Below, one piece after another: positions 1 to 6,938 of a DNA stretch of 64,000 nt. Source of the stretch: Roseiarcus sp963784805 (lineage in GTDB: Bacteria > Pseudomonadota > Alphaproteobacteria > Rhizobiales > Beijerinckiaceae); NCBI GenBank assembly GCA_963784805.1, contig CAWASR010000028.1:502986-566985 (forward strand), written 5' to 3'. Positions within the stretch are counted from its first letter, which is position 1. Each line of letters opens with the position of its first letter. Below the pieces are notes generated by a model, which saw only the letters and a list, made by a program, of their open reading frames with translations, did no database searches and was not told the origin of the DNA. The position numbers and the translations under genes were made by a program.

Positions 1-1
1 G

Positions 2-799
2 ATTGATCGCGCGATCGAACTCAACGGGGTCGCGATCGAGGCCAACAGGCAGGCCTTCGAATGGGGCCGCCGCGCGGCGCACGACCCGGCGAAAGTCGAA
101 TCGCTGGTCGCCGCGGACGAGCCGCAAGTCGAAGCGGCTCCGTCGGTCGACGCCCTGATTGAGCGGCGCGCGGCGCATCTGAACGACTATCGCGACGCCG
201 CCTACGCGGCCCGCTACCGGGCCCTCGTCGAGCGCGTGCGCCGGGCGGAGAAAAGCGCGGGACTCGGCGAGGCGCTGACGGGCGCGGTCGCGCGCGCCTA
301 TCACAAGCTGCTCGCCGCAAAGGACGAGTGGGAGGTCGCGCGCCTGTTCGCCGCCCCTGAATTCCAGCACGCGCTGGCGCGCGAGTTCGAGGGCGACTAT
401 CGTCTGCGTTTCCATCTCGGCGCCTGGCCATTCGCGCGGCGCGATCCTGTGACCGGCGCCATCAGCAAGGGAGAGGCGGGTCCCTGGGCGATGAGCGCCT
501 TCCGAATCATGGCGCGGCTCAGGTTCCTGCGCGGAACCTTCATCGATCCGTTCCGCAACAGCGACGAGCGCAAGCTCGAGCGCCGGCTCGTCGGCGAATT
601 CGAAGCCGACATTGAAGAGCTGCTGGCGCGGCTTTCTCCCGCCAACCACGCGCTCGCCGTCCGCATCGCCGGTATCTATGAGACCATCCGCGGCTACGGC
701 CGGGTCAAGGAGGCGAACGCCGCGGAAGCCGCCAAGGCGCGGGCGAACGCGCTCCGTGAGTTGCGGGCCGAAAAGACGATGCCGGACAAGGCGGCGTAG
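2..799 (+). CDS. Indolepyruvate ferredoxin oxidoreductase, C-terminal part
   Basis: Partial gene: the reading frame is open from the left edge and ends at a TAG at 797-799, giving about 265 residues. The segment matches the C-terminal region (DUF6537-type) of the fused indolepyruvate ferredoxin oxidoreductases, for example the RGTFIDPF segment followed by a charged helix and the IRGYGRVKEAN segment near the end, which resembles the 'IRGFGHVKE' end of that family. These enzymes oxidatively decarboxylate aryl-pyruvates from aromatic amino acids to acyl-CoA, with ferredoxin as electron acceptor, in the cytoplasm. The thiamine-diphosphate and gamma domains would lie upstream of the window. The SDR downstream begins 21 bases after the stop and may be co-transcribed. 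The family call is firm; substrate preference is not visible. Confidence 0.85.
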   Translation: MDRAIELNGVAIEANRQAFEWGRRAAHDPAKVESLVAADEPQVEAAPSVDALIERRAAHLNDYRDAAYAARYRALVERVRRAEKSAGLGEALTGAVARAYHKLLAAKDEWEVARLFAAPEFQHALAREFEGDYRLRFHLGAWPFARRDPVTGAISKGEAGPWAMSAFRIMARLRFLRGTFIDPFRNSDERKLERRLVGEFEADIEELLARLSPANHALAVRIAGIYETIRGYGRVKEANAAEAAKARANALRELRAEKTMPDKAA

Positions 800-820
800 G
801 CGTGGAGAGGGGAGAGGCCG

Positions 821-1519
821 ATGCGCGGCAAGACGATCGTGGTGACCGGGGGGTTCGGCGCTCTCGGCGGCGGCGTCGCGGCGGCGGCGGCTGAGCGGGG
901 CGCCTCCGTCGCCGTCCTAGACGTCGGTCCGTCCGCGCCGGCGGCGCTCGCCGAACGTCTGGGGCCGAACGCGCTCCTTCTCAGCCGCGTCGATCTCTCC
1001 TCGCCCGAGGGCGCGCGGAAGGCGATGGCCGACGTCAAGGAGAGGTTCGGGCGGCTCGACGCGCTTCTCAACATCGCCGGCGGCTTTCGATGGGAAAATA
1101 TCGAGGGCGGCAGCGCCGAGACCTGGGAACGCCTCTATGCGCTGAACCTGAAGACCGCGCTCAACGCCTGCCAGGCCGCGCTGCCATATCTTCTCGAGAG
1201 CGGGGCCGGGCGCATCGTCAATGTCGGGGCGCAATCCGCGCTCAAGGCCGCGGCGGGCATGGGCGCCTACGCCGCCAGCAAATCCGCGGTGCATCGGCTG
1301 ACCGAATCCCTGGCCGAGGAGTTGAAACTCAAAGGCGTCACCGTCAACGCGGTGCTGCCCTCGATCATCGACACCCCGGCCAACCGCGCCGACATGCCGA
1401 AGGCCGAGTTCGACCGCTGGGTTTCGCCCGCCGACCTCGCCGCCGTGATCCTGTTCCTGGCCTCCGACGAGGCCAGAGCCGTCACCGGCGCGCTGATCCC
1501 GGTCTCGGGGCGCGTCTGA
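821..1519 (+). CDS. SDR family NAD(P)-dependent oxidoreductase
   Basis: A 232-residue classical short-chain dehydrogenase/reductase. The nucleotide-binding glycine motif is TGGFGALG at residues 9-16, the structural NIAG motif is near residue 84, and the catalytic YAASK places Tyr150 and Lys154. A purine-rich site (GGAGAGGGGAGAGG) precedes the ATG at a normal distance. The protein is slightly shorter than the usual 245-250 residues but looks complete, ending in the typical GALIPVSGRV strand. The substrate cannot be read from the sequence. It sits directly behind the indolepyruvate oxidoreductase and 23 bases ahead of a glutathionyl-hydroquinone reductase, so a shared role in processing aromatic or quinone-like compounds is possible but is inference. 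Confidence 0.9.
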   Translation: MRGKTIVVTGGFGALGGGVAAAAAERGASVAVLDVGPSAPAALAERLGPNALLLSRVDLSSPEGARKAMADVKERFGRLDALLNIAGGFRWENIEGGSAETWERLYALNLKTALNACQAALPYLLESGAGRIVNVGAQSALKAAAGMGAYAASKSAVHRLTESLAEELKLKGVTVNAVLPSIIDTPANRADMPKAEFDRWVSPADLAAVILFLASDEARAVTGALIPVSGRV

Positions 1520-1542
1520 TGGCATAGACGAAAGGCCAAACC

Positions 1543-2493
1543 ATGGGCGTTCTCCAAAAAGGAACATGGCGCGCTGAGGGCGACTTCCCCCACGACAAGA
1601 GCGGCCATTTCGTCAGGCCCGACGCGCCGTTCCGCAACTGGGTGACGGCGGGCGGCGAGCCGGGACCGACCGGCGTCGGCGGCTTTGCGGCGGAGCCGGG
1701 CCGCTACCATCTCGTCGTATCGCTCGCCTGCCCCTGGGCCCATCGCACGCTCATCTTCCGCCGGCTCAAAGGGCTCGAGGACATGATCTCGCTCTCGGTC
1801 GTCCATTGGCTGTTGCGCGAGCGCGGCTGGACCTTCGATGAGGGGCCGGGCGTCATCCCCGACCCGATTTTCGGCGCGAATGCTCTAAGCGAATTCTACG
1901 TCAAGGCGCGGCCCGACTACAGCGGACGCGTCACCGTGCCGGTGCTGTGGGACAAGACAACCGGCACGATCGTCAACAACGAATCCTCCGAGATCATCCG
2001 CATGTTCAACAGCGCCTTCGACCGCGTCGGCGCGGCGGAGGGCGACTATTATCCGGCCGAGCTTAAGCCCGAGATCGACGCGCTCAACGCCCGCATCTAC
2101 GCGACCGTCAACAACGGCGTCTATCGTGCCGGATTCGCCACCACCCAGGAAGCCTACGAGGAGGCGTTCCGCGCCCTGTTCGAGACCCTCGACTGGCTCG
2201 AGGCCCGGCTCGCCGGACAGCGCTTCCTCATCGGCGATCGGTTGACCGAGGCGGACTGGCGCCTGTTCACGACCCTTGTCCGGTTCGATCCCGTCTATTT
2301 CGGGCACTTCAAGTGCAACCTGAGGCGGATCGTCGACTATCCGGCGCTGCAGCGCTATCTCAGCGAACTCTATCACTGGCCGAAAGTCGTCGAGACCGTC
2401 GACTTCTTCCACATCAAGCATCATTATTACGCGAGCCACTTGCGCATCAATCCGACCGGGATCGTGCCGCTCGGGCCGGAGCTGAGCCTGTAA
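1543..2493 (+). CDS. Glutathionyl-hydroquinone reductase (GST Xi/YqjG-Ecm4 type)
   Basis: A 316-residue protein of the Xi class of glutathione S-transferases, which reductively remove glutathione from glutathionyl-hydroquinones. The catalytic cysteine is Cys63 in the class signature CPWAHR. The long insertion with GPGVIPDP, the PVLWDK strand and the NNESSEIIRMFN segment are all features of YqjG/Ecm4 proteins, and the length is normal for the group. The all-alpha C-terminal domain includes LIGDRLTEADWRLF. The enzyme is cytoplasmic and glutathione-dependent. It lies close behind the SDR at 821-1519 and may share its transcript. The physiological quinone is unknown. Confidence 0.93.
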   Translation: MGVLQKGTWRAEGDFPHDKSGHFVRPDAPFRNWVTAGGEPGPTGVGGFAAEPGRYHLVVSLACPWAHRTLIFRRLKGLEDMISLSVVHWLLRERGWTFDEGPGVIPDPIFGANALSEFYVKARPDYSGRVTVPVLWDKTTGTIVNNESSEIIRMFNSAFDRVGAAEGDYYPAELKPEIDALNARIYATVNNGVYRAGFATTQEAYEEAFRALFETLDWLEARLAGQRFLIGDRLTEADWRLFTTLVRFDPVYFGHFKCNLRRIVDYPALQRYLSELYHWPKVVETVDFFHIKHHYYASHLRINPTGIVPLGPELSL

Positions 2494-2530
2494 GGCCAAC
2501 GCAAAGGCGCGGATAGGGGAGAAACCGACC

Positions 2531-2929
2531 ATGGCGGCTCCGTCCGGCCCCGCCCCAAGCCAAACGCGAACAATCGCCATCGCCGCGCTCGCTTTAGCCG
2601 CCGCGGCGCTCGCCGTCGCGCTCCTTGGCGCGATGGCCGCCCGGCCCTCGTCGGCCACGCCGTCGCTCGCGATGGCGACCTGCACCGGCTCGATCGCGGT
2701 GTCGCCCGACGAGGAATTTTGGAAGATTCCTCTGGACAAATGCGACGCCTCGATTGACGCCATCGACGTCAAGAACGGCTTCCTCACCAAATGGACGGTG
2801 TGCGGCGGCGCGAAGAGCTTCGAGGTGTCGCTCAACCCCCGCGCGGTGATCGTCAGCAGCGACCATGTCCACTGTTCGAGCACGCCTTCGGAAGCGAGCG
2901 TCACCTTCATCGGGCCGGTGAAGAAGTAA
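2531..2929 (+). CDS. Small membrane-anchored protein of unknown function
   Basis: A 132-residue protein that I do not recognise. Residues about 15-38 form one hydrophobic Ala/Leu-rich membrane segment or uncleaved signal anchor, so the remaining roughly 95 residues probably face the periplasm. That domain contains four cysteines (in CTGS, KCDAS, VCGGAK and HCSST contexts), which would suit two disulfides in the periplasm. A GGGGAGAAA ribosome-binding site lies just upstream of the ATG. It starts 37 bases after the hydroquinone reductase and ends 43 bases before rimO, in the same direction. GC-rich third positions support it as a real gene. Confidence 0.65.
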   Translation: MAAPSGPAPSQTRTIAIAALALAAAALAVALLGAMAARPSSATPSLAMATCTGSIAVSPDEEFWKIPLDKCDASIDAIDVKNGFLTKWTVCGGAKSFEVSLNPRAVIVSSDHVHCSSTPSEASVTFIGPVKK

Positions 2930-2972
2930 GTCCCGTCTTGCCGCGCCCGCCCGGGCGTGGCAATCGGACGCG

Positions 2973-4301
2973 ATGAACGCCCTCTCGAACCCCGCGCCAC
3001 GCATTTCCTTCGTCTCGCTCGGCTGCCCGAAGGCGCTGGTCGACAGCGAGCGGATCCTGACCCGGCTGCGCGCCGAAGGCTACGAACTCGCGCGCACCCA
3101 CGCCGGCGCCGACGCCGTCATCGTCAACACCTGCGGCTTTCTCGACAGCGCGAAAAAGGAGTCGCTCGCCGCGATCGGCCAGGCCATGAACGAGAACGGC
3201 AAGGTGATCGTCACCGGCTGCATGGGCGCTGAACCCGACGCGATCCGCGACGCCTTTCCCAATGTCGCGGCGATCACCGGCCCGCAGGCGTTCGAGAGCG
3301 TGATGGCGGCGGTGCGCGAAGCCGCGCCCGCGCCCCGCGATCCGTTCGTCGATCTCATCCCGGGCGAGGGCGTGAGGCTGACGCCGCGCCACTACGCCTA
3401 CCTTAAAATCTCCGAAGGCTGCGACCACCGCTGCACCTTCTGCATCATTCCGAGCTTGCGCGGACCGCTTGCCTCTCGCCCGGCCGGCGACGTAATGCGC
3501 GAGGCGGAGAGGCTGGTGAAGGCGGGCGTGAAGGAGCTCATCGTCATTTCGCAGGACACCAGCGCCTACGGCCGCGACCTCAAATACGCCGTGAGCCTGT
3601 GGCGCGACCGGGAGGTTGCGGCGCGCTTCGTAGATCTGACGCGCGCGCTTGGCTCGCTCGGTGCGTGGGTCAGGCTGCAATATGTCTATCCCTATCCGCA
3701 TGTCGACGAGGTGATCGCGCTGATGAACGGCGGCGACGTGCTGCCCTATCTCGACGCGCCGTTCCAGCACGCTTCGCCCAAAGTGTTGAAGGCGATGCGC
3801 CGCCCGGGCGATCAGCAGAAGACGCTCGAGCGGATCAAGCGCTGGCGCGCGATCTGCCCGGAGATCGCCATCCGCTCGACCTTCATCGTCGGCTTTCCCG
3901 GCGAGACGGAAGAGGATTTTCAATTTCTGCTGGAGTGGCTCGACGAGGCCAAGCTCGACCGCGTCGGCGCGTTCCAGTACGAGCCGGTCAAGGGCGCCCG
4001 CGCCAACGATCTCGGGCTCGAACCGGTCCCCGACGAGATCAAGGCGAGCCGCCACCGGCGCTTCATGGAGCGCGCGCAGCCGATCAGCGCGCGGCGCCTC
4101 GCCGCCAAGGTCGGCAAACGCCTGTCTGTCATCGTCGACGAAGGCGGCGCGCACTCGGCCAAGGGACGCACCAAGGGCGACGCGCCCGAGATCGACGGCG
4201 CGGTCCACATCGCTGCCCGCCGCCCCTTGCGCGCCGGCGACATCGTCACAGTCAAGATCGAGCGCGCCGAAGCCTACGATCTGTGGGGGACGGCGGCATA
4301 A
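2973..4301 (+). CDS. rimO: Ribosomal protein S12 methylthiotransferase RimO
   Basis: A 442-residue radical-SAM enzyme that attaches a methylthio group to the conserved aspartate (Asp89 in E. coli numbering) of ribosomal protein S12. The N-terminal UPF0004 domain supplies Cys18, Cys54 and Cys83 for one [4Fe-4S] cluster. The radical-SAM motif is Cys150-x3-Cys154-x2-Cys157 in SEGCDHRCTFC, followed by IIPSLRGPLASRP, typical of RimO rather than MiaB. The C-terminal TRAM-like region ends near AYDLWGTAA. Length is normal. It converges with folA, the stop codons being about 13 bases apart. Nothing in its immediate surroundings suggests special regulation. Confidence 0.97.
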   Translation: MNALSNPAPRISFVSLGCPKALVDSERILTRLRAEGYELARTHAGADAVIVNTCGFLDSAKKESLAAIGQAMNENGKVIVTGCMGAEPDAIRDAFPNVAAITGPQAFESVMAAVREAAPAPRDPFVDLIPGEGVRLTPRHYAYLKISEGCDHRCTFCIIPSLRGPLASRPAGDVMREAERLVKAGVKELIVISQDTSAYGRDLKYAVSLWRDREVAARFVDLTRALGSLGAWVRLQYVYPYPHVDEVIALMNGGDVLPYLDAPFQHASPKVLKAMRRPGDQQKTLERIKRWRAICPEIAIRSTFIVGFPGETEEDFQFLLEWLDEAKLDRVGAFQYEPVKGARANDLGLEPVPDEIKASRHRRFMERAQPISARRLAAKVGKRLSVIVDEGGAHSAKGRTKGDAPEIDGAVHIAARRPLRAGDIVTVKIERAEAYDLWGTAA

Positions 4302-4314
4302 GCGCGGCGGCTGG

Positions 4315-4827
4315 CTACCGCGCCCGTTCGTAGTCCACGAATTCGAAATCCGCCTCGTCGCGCGGGCCGCGCTCGCCCTTCTCGCGCCTGACCTCGCGCC
4401 ATTGGCTCGGGTCGATCGGGGGAAAGCGCGCGTCGCCTTCAGGGTCGAGCGCGACCTCGGTGATGAAAAGGCGGCTCGCGCGCGCGATCGTCTGCGCGTA
4501 GATCTCAGCCCCGCCGGCGATGACGATGGCGTCCGCGCCCATCGCGCGCGCGCGTTCCGCGGCGAGATCGAGCGCCGCCTCCAGGCTCGCCGCGACGAGC
4601 GCGCCAACGGGAGCGAAAGCGGGGTCGCGGCTTGCGACGATGATCTGGCGTCCCGGCAGCGGACGGCCGATCGAGTGGTAGGTCTTGCGCCCCATCACCA
4701 GCGGCTTGCCCATCGTCAGCGCCTTGAACCGTTTCAGGTCGCTCGACAGGCGCCAGGCGAGCCCGCCGTGCGCGCCGATGACGCGATTGCGCGCGACCGC
4801 GGCGACGATGACGAGGGGAAGGGTCAC
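4315..4827 (-). CDS. folA: Dihydrofolate reductase
   Basis: A 170-residue type I dihydrofolate reductase that reduces dihydrofolate to tetrahydrofolate with NADPH. Visible family features are the N-terminal VIVAAVARNRVIGAHGGLAW strand and loop, the acidic active-site residue in SSDLKRFK, and the cofactor-binding MGRKTYHSIGRPLPGR segment. It lies downstream of thyA on the same strand, the usual pairing because thymidylate synthase produces the dihydrofolate that this enzyme recycles. The 157-base gap between the two genes is filled by a palindromic repeat element, so co-transcription is likely but could be modulated by that structure. Confidence 0.96.
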   Translation of the reverse strand: MTLPLVIVAAVARNRVIGAHGGLAWRLSSDLKRFKALTMGKPLVMGRKTYHSIGRPLPGRQIIVASRDPAFAPVGALVAASLEAALDLAAERARAMGADAIVIAGGAEIYAQTIARASRLFITEVALDPEGDARFPPIDPSQWREVRREKGERGPRDEADFEFVDYERAR

Positions 4828-4956
4828 CCTTCTCCCCTTGCGGGAGAGGGGTTGGGGGCGAGGGGCGCCGCTCCTCGCTTGGCCGAAGCTCGCTCCGGCG
4901 CGGACCCCTCATCCGGCCGGCTACGCCGCCCGCCTTCTCCCGCAAGGGGAGAAGGG
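4827..4956. repeat. Palindromic intergenic repeat element between thyA and folA
   Basis: The two ends, 4827-4847 and 4936-4956, are perfect 21-base inverted repeats of each other (CCCTTCTCCCCTTGCGGGAG at the left arm). The interior is GC-rich and contains CCCTCATCCGGCC. Each arm also holds a shorter hairpin built around CTCCCCTTGCGGGAG. This matches the look of the multicopy palindromic elements scattered through Hyphomicrobiales genomes, although copy number cannot be tested here. In RNA it would fold into a long stem inside a thyA-folA transcript. The left arm touches the folA start codon region. Confidence 0.75.
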
Positions 4957-4984
4957 CAAGCCGCGGGCGACGTTGACTCTCGCG

Positions 4985-5776
4985 TCACACCGCTACCGGC
5001 GCCTTGATCGCGGGCCACGGATCGTAGCCTTCGAATTCGATCGCCTCCGCGTCGAGGTCGAAGATCGAGCCGACGTCGCCGAGCTTCAGCCTCGGCAGGG
5101 GGCGCGGCGCGCGCGAAAGCTGCTCGCGCGCCTGGTCCTCGTGGTTGCGATAGAGATGCGCGTCGCCGAAGGTGTGGATGAACTCGCCGGCCTCGAGCCC
5201 GCATTCGCGCGCGATGAGATGGGTCAGCAGGGCGTAGCTCGCGATGTTGAACGGCACGCCGAGAAAAATGTCGGCCGAGCGCTGGTAGAGCTGGCACGAC
5301 AGCCGGCCGGCGCCGACATGGAACTGGAACAGGCAATGGCAGGGCGGCAGCTTCATCCGCTCGATGTCCGGCACGTTCCAGGCCGAGACGACGAGGCGGC
5401 GCGAATCCGGGTTGCGGCGGATTTCCTTCAACAGCCAGGCGATCTGATCGTAGGCGCCGCCGTCCGGCCCCTCCCAGGCGCGCCATTGCTTGCCGTAGAC
5501 CGGCCCCAGGTCGCCGTCCGGCGCCGCCCATTCGTTCCAGATCGAGATCCCGTGCGCCTTCAGATAGGCGATGTTGGTGTCGCCTCTGAGGAACCAGATC
5601 AGTTCGCGCACGATCGACTTGAGATGCAGCCGCTTGGTGGTGACGAGCGGGAAGCCTTGCGCAAGATCGAAGCGGATCTGGCGGCCGAACAGCGAGCGCA
5701 CGCCGGTCCCGGTGCGGTCGGGCTTGACCTCGCCGTTGTCGAGCGCGTCGCGCATCAGATCGAGGTAAGGGCGCAT
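4985..5776 (-). CDS. thyA: Thymidylate synthase
   Basis: A 263-residue ThyA-type thymidylate synthase, converting dUMP to dTMP with methylene-tetrahydrofolate. The catalytic cysteine is in the PPCHCLFQF segment, and the dUMP-binding QRSADIFLGVPFNIASYA segment and the C-terminal valine (APVAV) are intact. Length matches the E. coli enzyme (264). It is the first gene of a thyA-folA unit on the minus strand. The region upstream, up to the DUF1150 gene stop at 5876, is about 100 bases and should hold its promoter. Confidence 0.97.
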   Translation of the reverse strand: MRPYLDLMRDALDNGEVKPDRTGTGVRSLFGRQIRFDLAQGFPLVTTKRLHLKSIVRELIWFLRGDTNIAYLKAHGISIWNEWAAPDGDLGPVYGKQWRAWEGPDGGAYDQIAWLLKEIRRNPDSRRLVVSAWNVPDIERMKLPPCHCLFQFHVGAGRLSCQLYQRSADIFLGVPFNIASYALLTHLIARECGLEAGEFIHTFGDAHLYRNHEDQAREQLSRAPRPLPRLKLGDVGSIFDLDAEAIEFEGYDPWPAIKAPVAV

Positions 5777-5875
5777 GTCCGGCGATCCTTGAAGCTGGCG
5801 GATCGCCCCCTTTTATCCGATTCCCCCGCGCCGGACACCGCCGGCGCGAAGCATTCTCCACAAATCGCGAAGACG

Positions 5876-6136
5876 TCAGTGCAGGCTGACGGTCTGCAGC
5901 TCGTGCTCCCAGGCGTTGGCGATCGCCGCGTCCCTGGAATCGGTCAGCATGATCGGCGTGCCGTCGGCGCCGAGCAGCGCGAACAGCTTGACCCCGGGCC
6001 GGAGCGCGGGCGCCTGCGGGAACAGACGCGCGACATCCTCGGAGCTGACCGTCTTCACATAGGCGAGCGCGCCATCGCCCAAATTGGCGAATTCCTGCGG
6101 CGTCAGAGCCATCGTTTTCTCGCTGCCGTTTGTCAT
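5876..6136 (-). CDS. DUF1150 family protein
   Basis: An 86-residue protein of the alphaproteobacterial DUF1150 family, recognisable from the TPQEFANLGDGALAYVK start and the SSEDVARLFP segment. The function of the family is unknown; it is commonly encoded next to a small heat-shock gene, as here. I place the start at the ATG at 6136 because a GGAAAGGAACG ribosome-binding site lies just upstream and family members start near this point; an upstream ATG at 6175 would add 13 poorly conserved residues. It follows hsp20 on the same strand by about 50 bases and is likely co-transcribed from the hsp20 heat-shock promoter. Confidence 0.88.
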   Translation of the reverse strand: MTNGSEKTMALTPQEFANLGDGALAYVKTVSSEDVARLFPQAPALRPGVKLFALLGADGTPIMLTDSRDAAIANAWEHELQTVSLH

Positions 6137-6188
6137 CGCTTCGTTCCTTTCCGGCAGTCTTTTAAGACCCGCCATTCACGCGCATCGT

Positions 6189-6617
6189 TCAATCGCGCGC
6201 GGAAACCTCAATCTTCTTCACCACCCGCGCCGGTTGGGGCCGAACGAGATCGATCGACAACAATCCCTGGGCGAGATCGGCGCTCAGGACCTGTATGCCT
6301 TCGGCCAGAAGGAAGCTGCGCTGGAATTGCCGCGCGGCGATGCCGCGATGCAGAAACTCGCGCGCCTTGTCCTCAAGCTGCCGGCCGCGGATCGTGAGCT
6401 GGTTCTCCTCGACCGTGACGTCGATCTGATCCTGCGAAAACCCGGCCACCGCCAGCGTAATGCGCAGCTTTTCCGGCGCGCCGCCCTCGGCCGCGACCCG
6501 CTCGATGTTGTAGGGCGGGTAGCCGTCCGCCGCCGTCTTCGAGACCCTGTCGAGCGCCCGCTCGATGTCGTCGAAGCCGAGCAGAAGCGGAGAGCTCAAC
6601 GCCGTCACGCGCACCAT
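6189..6617 (-). CDS. Hsp20 / alpha-crystallin family small heat-shock protein
   Basis: A 142-residue cytoplasmic holdase chaperone of the IbpA type. The alpha-crystallin domain runs from about residue 35 to 125, with YPPYNIER at its start, GFSQDQIDVTV and the LTIRGR strand in the middle, and a C-terminal KKIEV that can act as the I-x-I/V anchor. I chose the ATG at 6617 (MVRVTALSS), preceded by AAAGGGG at a suitable distance. A longer frame to 6761 would run through the predicted promoter and has no family similarity. DUF1150 lies directly downstream. A CTTGAA/CCTATAT promoter and an SD-sequestering hairpin upstream point to heat regulation. Confidence 0.93.
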   Translation of the reverse strand: MVRVTALSSPLLLGFDDIERALDRVSKTAADGYPPYNIERVAAEGGAPEKLRITLAVAGFSQDQIDVTVEENQLTIRGRQLEDKAREFLHRGIAARQFQRSFLLAEGIQVLSADLAQGLLSIDLVRPQPARVVKKIEVSARD

Positions 6618-6621
6618 TTCC

Positions 6622-6642
6622 GAAGCCCCTTTCAGGCGCTTC
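6622..6642 (-). promoter_or_regulatory. Candidate RNA-thermometer hairpin over the hsp20 ribosome-binding site
   Basis: On the minus strand GAAGC (6642-6638) can pair with GCTTC (6626-6622), followed by a G-G mismatch and two further C-G pairs closing a short TGAAA loop. The stem includes the GGGG of the hsp20 ribosome-binding site, five bases before the ATG. A weak stem with an internal mismatch that hides the ribosome-binding site is what ROSE-like thermometers use. It is not a canonical ROSE sequence, and the folding was done by eye. Confidence 0.35.
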
Positions 6643-6738
6643 ATGGCCTCGAGCCTTCGACGAGAAGAAGCGCTCCGGCCACGTCTGCTATCGTGTCGCC
6701 CGGCTTTCGGGGGAATTGCCCTTCCGCCGGTCAAATCG

Positions 6739-6766
6739 ATATAGGTTCGCGATCGGGGCATTCAAG
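6739..6766 (-). promoter_or_regulatory. Heat-shock (RpoH, sigma-32) promoter of hsp20
   Basis: Minus strand: CTTGAA at 6766-6761, a 15-base spacer, then CCTATAT at 6745-6739. This fits the alphaproteobacterial sigma-32 pattern well. Transcription from here would give a 5' untranslated region of roughly 115 bases before the hsp20 ATG at 6617, longer than needed for a simple ribosome-binding site. Confidence 0.7.
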
Positions 6767-6892
6767 TCGAGGGCCAGGATGTGCGTCAAACCCCGGAAGA
6801 TATTACCTTTTCCGCTGATCGAACGCGCGTAGAACCAGACCGCCGGCCGCGTCTTCTTCTCCAATTCTGTTAAAAAGCTGCGCTCAAATTCT

Positions 6893-6909
6893 GAATCAAT
6901 CGTTGATTC
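6893..6909. promoter_or_regulatory. Perfect 17-base palindrome upstream of the helicase gene
   Basis: GAATCAA (6893-6899), spacer TCG, TTGATTC (6903-6909). It lies 30 bases ahead of the preferred helicase start and within the divergent region shared with hsp20. It could be an operator for a dimeric regulator or a chance palindrome; no regulator is encoded nearby. Confidence 0.3.
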
Positions 6910-6938
6910 GGGGGTGGCGGCCCGAGGGGCGCACGATA

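Noticed and set aside
2907..4607. Long minus-strand frame of 566 codons opposite rimO and folA
   Set aside because: Arg/Ala-rich translation typical of antisense frames in GC-rich DNA; rimO on the plus strand has full family motifs.
6903..6938. TTG at 6903 as start of the helicase gene
   Set aside because: It lies in the right arm of a palindrome with no ribosome-binding site; TTG at 6939 has GAGGGG in front and gives the MAKKK start.
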